Shown: one piece after another, positions 40,882-45,624 of the stretch
Layout of the letters: the number at the start of each line of letters is the position of its first letter
Position numbering within the stretch: the first letter of the stretch is position 1
Assembly (NCBI GenBank): GCA_013138975.1
Contig: WTBR01000142.1
Span: forward strand, 1-45,624
Source: Bacteroidales bacterium
Lineage (GTDB): Bacteria > Bacteroidota > Bacteroidia > Bacteroidales > UBA12077
Reading direction: 5' to 3'
DNA length: 45,624 nucleotides
The notes under the pieces: generated by a model
Seen by the model: only the letters and a program-made list of their open reading frames with translations
Databases searched by the model: none
Told to the model about the DNA's origin: nothing
Translations under genes and position numbers: made by a program

Positions 40882-42987
40882 ATGTTAGATATTTTACAAA
40901 GGGAAATAAAATTTTTAGTTGGAGTTGGGCCAAAGCGTGCTCAATTACTTAATACTGAATTAGGCATATTTACTTTTGAAGATTTTTTGTTTTACTTTCC
41001 TTATAAATATATTGATAGGTCTAAGTTTTATAAAATTAACGAGTTAAATACAACATTGCCTTTTATACAACTAAAAGGTAAAATTATTGGTTTTAGTACA
41101 GCAGGAGTAGGAAATAAAAAAAGATTAATTGCAAATTTCTCCGATGGTACAGGTATAATTGAATTGCTGTGGTTTAAAGGCTTAGCATATATTCAAAAAA
41201 ATTTAATGCTAAAAACAGAATATATTGTTTACGGAAAACCATCAAATTTTAGTGGTAAATACAATATAGTTCATCCTGAAGTAGAGAGTGCTTTAAAAGC
41301 TCAAAATATTATTAGTGCAAATTTACAAGCTCATTATAACACTAGCGAAAAGCTTAAAAAGAGTTTTTTGCATTCAAAAATAATATCTAAACTAGTTAAT
41401 AACCTATTAGTTACTTTAAAAGATAAATTACCGGAAACATTGCCTGATTATTTATTAGAAAAGTACAAATTGATTTCATTAAAAGAGGCGCTTTTTAATA
41501 TTCATTTTCCACAAAATAATGATTTACTTAAAAAATCAATTTATAGACTTAAATATGAAGAACTGTTTTATATCCAATTAAATATATTACAAAAAAGAAG
41601 TTATCGTATCCATAAATCAAAAGGATTCATTTTTTCGAAGGTGGGTGACTTTTTGAATTTGTTTTATGAAAGGAATCTTCCTTTTGAATTAACCGGAGCC
41701 CAAAAAAGAGTTTTAAAAGAAATCAGAAAGGATATTGGATCAGGTAAACAAATGAATCGTTTATTGCAAGGGGATGTTGGTAGTGGAAAAACATTAGTAG
41801 CATTAATGAGTATGTTAATTGCTTTGGATAATGGATTTCAAACTTGTATAATGGCGCCAACAGAAATATTGGCGAATCAACATTTCGATACAATCAAGGA
41901 ATTTCTTAGTGGTTTACCGGTAAAATTTGATTTATTAACTGGATCGGTAAAAGCTTCAGCACGAAAAGTAATTCATGAAAGTTTATTGAATGGCGAATTG
42001 CAAATATTAATAGGTACACATGCCCTAATTGAGGATATAGTTCAATTTAAGAATCTTGGTTTGGTAGTAATTGATGAACAGCACCGATTTGGAGTTGCAC
42101 AGCGGGCAAAACTTTGGAAGAAAAACATTCAACCTCCTCACATATTGGTAATGACAGCTACACCAATACCCAGAACATTGGCAATGACAATTTATGGCGA
42201 TTTGAATGTTTCGGTAATTGATGAATTGCCACCAGGTCGTAAGCCTATACAAACATTGCATTTATACGATTCGAAACGATTAAGAATGTTTGGTTTCTTG
42301 AAGCAACAAATAGAGCAAGGACGACAAATATATATCGTTTATCCTTTGATTCAGGAATCTGAAAAAATGGATTATAAAGATTTAGAGGATGGTTATGATA
42401 GTATATCCCGTGCATTTCCTCCACCAAAATATGCAGTTAGTGTTGTTCATGGTAAAATGAAAGCTAAAGAAAAAGATGCTTCAATGAGTCTTTTTGTTAG
42501 AGCACAGACTCAAATTATGGTAGCAACCACAGTTATTGAAGTTGGTGTAAATGTTCCGAATGCTTCTGTTATGGTTATTGAAAGTGCAGAACGTTTTGGA
42601 TTGTCACAATTACACCAATTACGTGGTAGAGTAGGTCGAGGTGTTGATCAATCGTATTGTGTATTAATGACATCATATAAATTATCTAAAGAATCTCGCA
42701 AGCGAATTGAAATTATGACAAAAACGAACGACGGTTTTGAAATAGCCGATGCTGATTTAAAGCTTCGTGGCCCGGGAGATATTGAAGGAACTCAGCAAAG
42801 TGGTATAGCGTTTGATCTAAAAATTGCTAATCTTGCACAAGATGGTCAGTTAATACAATTTGTTCGCGATATTGCTGAAGAAATACTGGATGTTGATCCG
42901 AATTTAGAAAATACTGAAAATCAAATATTAGCAAGGCAACTGAAAAAAATATCGAATAAGAAGGTTGACTTTAGTGTAATAAGTTAA
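40882..42987 (+). CDS. recG: ATP-dependent DNA helicase RecG
   Basis: 701 residues, the normal RecG length. N-terminal wedge/OB part (KFLVGVGPKRAQLLNTELGI and LKGKIIGFSTAGVGN), superfamily 2 helicase core with Walker A QGDVGSGKTLVA, DEQHRFGV as motif II, TATPIPRTLAM as motif III, then ATTVIEVGVNVPNASVMVIE, QLHQLRGRVGRG, and the C-terminal FEIADADLKLRGPGDI. It processes stalled replication forks and Holliday junctions. The DUF3108 gene starts 13 bases behind it. Confidence 0.97.
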   Translation: MLDILQREIKFLVGVGPKRAQLLNTELGIFTFEDFLFYFPYKYIDRSKFYKINELNTTLPFIQLKGKIIGFSTAGVGNKKRLIANFSDGTGIIELLWFKGLAYIQKNLMLKTEYIVYGKPSNFSGKYNIVHPEVESALKAQNIISANLQAHYNTSEKLKKSFLHSKIISKLVNNLLVTLKDKLPETLPDYLLEKYKLISLKEALFNIHFPQNNDLLKKSIYRLKYEELFYIQLNILQKRSYRIHKSKGFIFSKVGDFLNLFYERNLPFELTGAQKRVLKEIRKDIGSGKQMNRLLQGDVGSGKTLVALMSMLIALDNGFQTCIMAPTEILANQHFDTIKEFLSGLPVKFDLLTGSVKASARKVIHESLLNGELQILIGTHALIEDIVQFKNLGLVVIDEQHRFGVAQRAKLWKKNIQPPHILVMTATPIPRTLAMTIYGDLNVSVIDELPPGRKPIQTLHLYDSKRLRMFGFLKQQIEQGRQIYIVYPLIQESEKMDYKDLEDGYDSISRAFPPPKYAVSVVHGKMKAKEKDASMSLFVRAQTQIMVATTVIEVGVNVPNASVMVIESAERFGLSQLHQLRGRVGRGVDQSYCVLMTSYKLSKESRKRIEIMTKTNDGFEIADADLKLRGPGDIEGTQQSGIAFDLKIANLAQDGQLIQFVRDIAEEILDVDPNLENTENQILARQLKKISNKKVDFSVIS

Positions 42988-43000
42988 AAAATTTAAGAAT

Positions 43001-43825
43001 ATGCCAAAATATATTTTACTACTATTACTATCCTTAAGTACATTTTTATTGAAAGCGCAGAATAATCAAGCTTGTGATGTAAAAAATAATGCATTTATAT
43101 CAGGTGAAAATTTAGACTATGTGATTACTTATAATTGGGCTTTTGTGTGGACTGATGTTGGTGGTGTTAAGTTTAAAGTATCAAATGATAGTATATTTGG
43201 TAAAGATGTATATAAGTTAAAAGGAACGGGTGTTACATTTTCTTTTTACGATTGGTTCTTTCAGGTTCGAGATGTTTATCAATCCTGGGTAAATCCAGAT
43301 AATTTACTTCCGGTATATTATCATCGAGATGTTGATGAAGATGGTTACATAATAGATATTAAATATAGATATGATTTTGATAGTTTAGTGGCATATTCTG
43401 AGGTTGAAAAAACCCGAAAACCGTATTTTCAAGACACAGTTGATATCTTTCCATGTACTTATGATGTAGTTTCTGCAGTTTATAAAGCTCGAAATATTGA
43501 TTTCTCGAAATATAAAAAGGATGAGGTTATTCCAATCAAAATTCTTTTAGATAACGAGATTCATGACATTTTTGTGAGGTATTCAGGAAAGCAAGTTAAA
43601 AAGGTAAGAGGTGTTGGAAAATTTAAAACCATAAGGTTTACAGTTTCTTTGGTTGCCGGTGATGTATTTAAAGAAGGAGATTATTTAACCGTTTGGGTTT
43701 CCGATGATGAAAATCGTATTCCTGTCTGGATTGAGAGTCCAATAATAGTAGGTACAATAAAAGCTCGCTTAGTAAATTACGAAGGCTTAAAGCATCCTTT
43801 AAAATCGATGATTAAGAAATATTAA
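43001..43825 (+). CDS. DUF3108-type exported protein
   Basis: 274 residues with a signal peptide (ILLLLLSLSTFLLKAQ). The mature protein has FISGENLDYVITYNWAFVW near the start and ends with YLTVWVSDDENRIPVWIESP and VGTIKARLVNYEG, the conserved beginning and end of DUF3108, a beta-sandwich of the periplasm or outer membrane. The family's role is unknown. It is likely cotranscribed with recG. Confidence 0.87.
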   Translation: MPKYILLLLLSLSTFLLKAQNNQACDVKNNAFISGENLDYVITYNWAFVWTDVGGVKFKVSNDSIFGKDVYKLKGTGVTFSFYDWFFQVRDVYQSWVNPDNLLPVYYHRDVDEDGYIIDIKYRYDFDSLVAYSEVEKTRKPYFQDTVDIFPCTYDVVSAVYKARNIDFSKYKKDEVIPIKILLDNEIHDIFVRYSGKQVKKVRGVGKFKTIRFTVSLVAGDVFKEGDYLTVWVSDDENRIPVWIESPIIVGTIKARLVNYEGLKHPLKSMIKKY

Positions 43826-43993
43826 GTGTAGTTTACATTCCCTGAAAGCTAAAAAATCTAATCAATACAGCAATTCTGGAATTATTCATTCTAAAAAGTG
43901 TTTAGATATGTTCCATATCTATCAATTCTTGATTGCACTGAACTTAATGATAGTTAACTTTATGGTTGGGATGCATTTGTAATTATACATACT

Positions 43994-44209
43994 ATGCAAA
44001 TTCATAATATGTATAAGGAAACAAACACGTTTTTAAAGAAAACGCCTGATTTATCAAAAATTACATTGGTGTCGACATCAGGAGCGGGGGATGAATATTA
44101 TACAGGGGTTGAAGTTGATGGTATTAGCTCGGCATCAATAATGTCTGCAATTGAGCCTATTTTGAAATGGACATTACCTAAATTAGAAGATGTTTTAAGA
44201 AAAGAATAA
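43994..44209 (+). CDS. Small hypothetical protein
   Basis: 71 residues with no recognised family; starts at 43994 (MQIHNMYK) or 44009 (MYKETN). The sequence TLVSTSGAGDEYYTGVEVDG and SIMSAIEPILKWTLPKLEDV looks like a genuine compact alpha/beta protein. A strong terminator lies 12 bases after the stop, which supports expression. The 170 bases before it hold no gene. Confidence 0.55.
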   Translation: MQIHNMYKETNTFLKKTPDLSKITLVSTSGAGDEYYTGVEVDGISSASIMSAIEPILKWTLPKLEDVLRKE

Positions 44210-44220
44210 TTTATAAATAA

Positions 44221-44252
44221 AAAAACCAGAATATATTATTCTGGTTTTTTTT
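44221..44252. terminator. Strong bidirectional terminator
   Basis: Stem AAAAACCAGAAT / ATTCTGGTTTTT with a 5-base loop, then further Ts. It separates the small gene from the convergent lipoprotein gene. Confidence 0.9.
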
Positions 44253-44267
44253 AATCTTGTGGAATTT

Positions 44268-44645
44268 TTAAAACCATGAATCGTCATCGGTATACCAACC
44301 ATCACTATTGGTTAATTCAATAACATAGGTATCATCCCATCCAAATTCGTGATGAATATCTATATATTCTTCATAACCTGTCATGTCCGAAGTCACTTTA
44401 ATATCATATACATCATCATCATCTGTATTTAAAGTAAACATTTTACTTTCTCCGGGTCCAATATTTGAACTAATTCTATTTGAACCATAACCAACGGTAC
44501 CATAATAAACTCCAGTAATATAATTACTTTCAGATGTGTTTTCGATTTTTAATTTTGCCTCATCTAAAAACAAATCAGGCTTGTCTCTATCACATGCTGT
44601 AAATAATAAGGTTCCGAAAAATATTAAGAATAAAGATTTTTTCAT
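44268..44645 (-). CDS. Small lipoprotein
   Basis: 125 residues with a lipoprotein signal (LIFFGTLLFTAC, Cys18). The mature part is acidic (DDDDVYDIKVTSD) with the pattern of a beta-sandwich: LKIENTSESNYITGVYYGTV and ESKMFTLNTDD, a 'tenuous Ig-like' look often seen in unknown Bacteroidota lipoproteins. Function unknown. It shares the terminator at 44221-44252 with the small gene opposite. Confidence 0.72.
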   Translation of the reverse strand: MKKSLFLIFFGTLLFTACDRDKPDLFLDEAKLKIENTSESNYITGVYYGTVGYGSNRISSNIGPGESKMFTLNTDDDDVYDIKVTSDMTGYEEYIDIHHEFGWDDTYVIELTNSDGWYTDDDSWF

Positions 44646-44863
44646 TGTATCATATTTTAAATGACTAATAATTATTACTATAAAAAAGTAAATATAAGGA
44701 TAAAATTTATTCGTAAAAGAACTTTATAATTATAAAAAGTATATAATAAAAATTATGCCATAAAAAGCATATATAAATCATTAATCCTTATTTAAAATTA
44801 AAATAAATAAGTAATTATGTTTTAAAAACTGATAAAAAGCAATTCTTAATTTTCAAATACGGT

Positions 44864-44871
44864 TATTTTTG
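44864..44871 (+). promoter_or_regulatory. Promoter -7 box of the rseC-rnf operon
   Basis: TATTTTTG matches TAnnTTTG and stands 29 bases before the rseC ATG. The rest of 44646-44860 is AT-rich without a gene. Confidence 0.5.
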
Positions 44872-44900
44872 TAGCCAATATCAATATTTGAAAAATTAAG

Positions 44901-45320
44901 ATGGCAAATTCAAAATCGATTGAACATAAAGGACGCATAGAAACCATTGATGGAAATAATATCAATGTTAGTATTCTAGCTATGTCTGGTTGTGCTTCTT
45001 GCCATGCAAAAGGAGTTTGTACTGCTTCCGATATGCAAGAAAAAATTGTTGAGGTATACGATATCACAAATCAGTATCAAGTTGGAGAAGAGGTTAATGT
45101 AGTTTTAAAGCAATCGCTTGGTTTTAGAGCATTGTTTTTAGGATACGTTTTACCATTTTTGTTGGTGTTTTTTATTCTTATTGTTTTAACCTTAATAACA
45201 AATAATGAAGCAATATCAGGAATTGGTGCATTGTCAGTTCTTGTGCCTTATTACATCATTTTATATATTTTAAGAAATAAAATTAGAAAGAAATTTACAT
45301 TTATTATAAATAAGATTTGA
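44901..45320 (+). CDS. rseC: RseC/MucC-family protein (SoxR-reducing/Rnf-associated)
   Basis: 139 residues. N-terminal region with EHKGRIETIDGNNINVSILA and the cysteine cluster C31-x2-C34-x5-C40, followed by two membrane helices (about 74-98 and 104-125). This is the RseC/MucC family, which in Bacteroidota commonly precedes the rnf genes and may take part in electron transfer or Fe-S assembly of the Rnf complex. The next gene, rnfB, begins 69 bases downstream. Confidence 0.9.
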   Translation: MANSKSIEHKGRIETIDGNNINVSILAMSGCASCHAKGVCTASDMQEKIVEVYDITNQYQVGEEVNVVLKQSLGFRALFLGYVLPFLLVFFILIVLTLITNNEAISGIGALSVLVPYYIILYILRNKIRKKFTFIINKI

Positions 45321-45389
45321 GTAAAGAGATCTGAAAATCAAGAATTCCAGATTTCAATACTTGATATTAAATTCTAAATACTATTAAAA

Positions 45390-45624
45390 ATGAGTACAAC
45401 AATTTTGTTTACTATTATTTCTCTTAGCGCAATTGGGGCGATAGCTGCAATAATTTTATATTTTGTAGCTCAGAAATTCAAGGTTTATGAGGATCCGCGT
45501 ATCGATCAGGTAGAGGAAGTTTTACCTGCAGCAAATTGTGGTGGTTGTGGTTATCCTGGATGCCGTGGGTTTGCTGAAGCAATGGTAAAAGCTGATGATT
45601 TATCACCTTTTTATTGCCCGGTTG
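45390..45624 (+). CDS. rnfB: Electron transport complex subunit RnfB (partial, runs off the window)
   Basis: The first 78 codons are present. An N-terminal membrane anchor (about 5-26) is followed by the [4Fe-4S] motif of RnfB: C50-x2-C53-x4-C58 in ANCGGCGYPGC, and C76 near the end. RnfB feeds electrons from ferredoxin into the ion-pumping Rnf complex. The remaining domains (further ferredoxin-like clusters) lie outside the window. Confidence 0.93.
   Translation, partial: MSTTILFTIISLSAIGAIAAIILYFVAQKFKVYEDPRIDQVEEVLPAANCGGCGYPGCRGFAEAMVKADDLSPFYCPV

Overview
The window looks like a chromosomal segment of a Bacteroidota bacterium, probably of the Bacteroidales/Marinilabiliales type (inference). 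The DNA is AT-rich. Several genes have the Bacteroidota promoter -7 element TAnnTTTG. Many gene families and neighbourhoods are typical of the phylum: tamB beside tsaD, an ExbB-ExbD-TonB set, guaB followed by three parvulin/SurA-like genes and an OstA-like gene, a DUF2795 protein of the MYWTLELAS type, a DUF5063/3'-5' exonuclease/RlmI operon, and rseC followed by rnfB.

Layout. 1-540: the end of a tandem array of 54-residue peptides with a double-glycine leader (RiPP/bacteriocin-like), closed by two terminators. 540-4800: a remodelled region with a RAYT transposase remnant between inverted REP-like hairpins, a ClC channel with a frameshifted copy of its own C-terminus behind it, a DUF5684-like gene split by a 160-162 bp MITE, a single-domain response regulator, and a second copy of the MITE. 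4800-23230: mostly housekeeping genes (glyA, TauE/SafE permease, tonB-exbD-exbB, tamB, tsaD, MFS transporter, orphan sensor, membrane protein, lipoprotein, yaaA, a frameshifted glycine-rich lipoprotein gene, and the DUF5063-exonuclease-RlmI operon).

23300-28640 is the accessory island and the most interesting part. Five units, all on the + strand, each consist of one gene or gene pair followed by an attC-like imperfect palindrome. They encode an Mrr-type endonuclease, an unknown membrane protein, a SIR2 protein, a nucleotidyltransferase-HEPN protein and a YefM-YoeB pair. In four of the five units the bases at the 5' end of the unit are the inverted complement of the bases opening its own 3' palindrome, which is the arrangement of integron gene cassettes. 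No integrase is visible, so it resembles a CALIN (attC cluster lacking an integrase) carrying defence and toxin-antitoxin genes. Two direct copies of a roughly 110-bp repeat bracket its first three cassettes.

28780-45624 returns to core genes: recQ, guaB and the envelope chaperone/OstA operon, DUF2795, a cobalamin adenosyltransferase, an orphan LolD/MacB-type ATPase, a methyltransferase, recG with a DUF3108 gene, small lipoproteins, and the start of the Rnf region (rseC, partial rnfB). I saw no rRNA, no tRNA and no CRISPR array.
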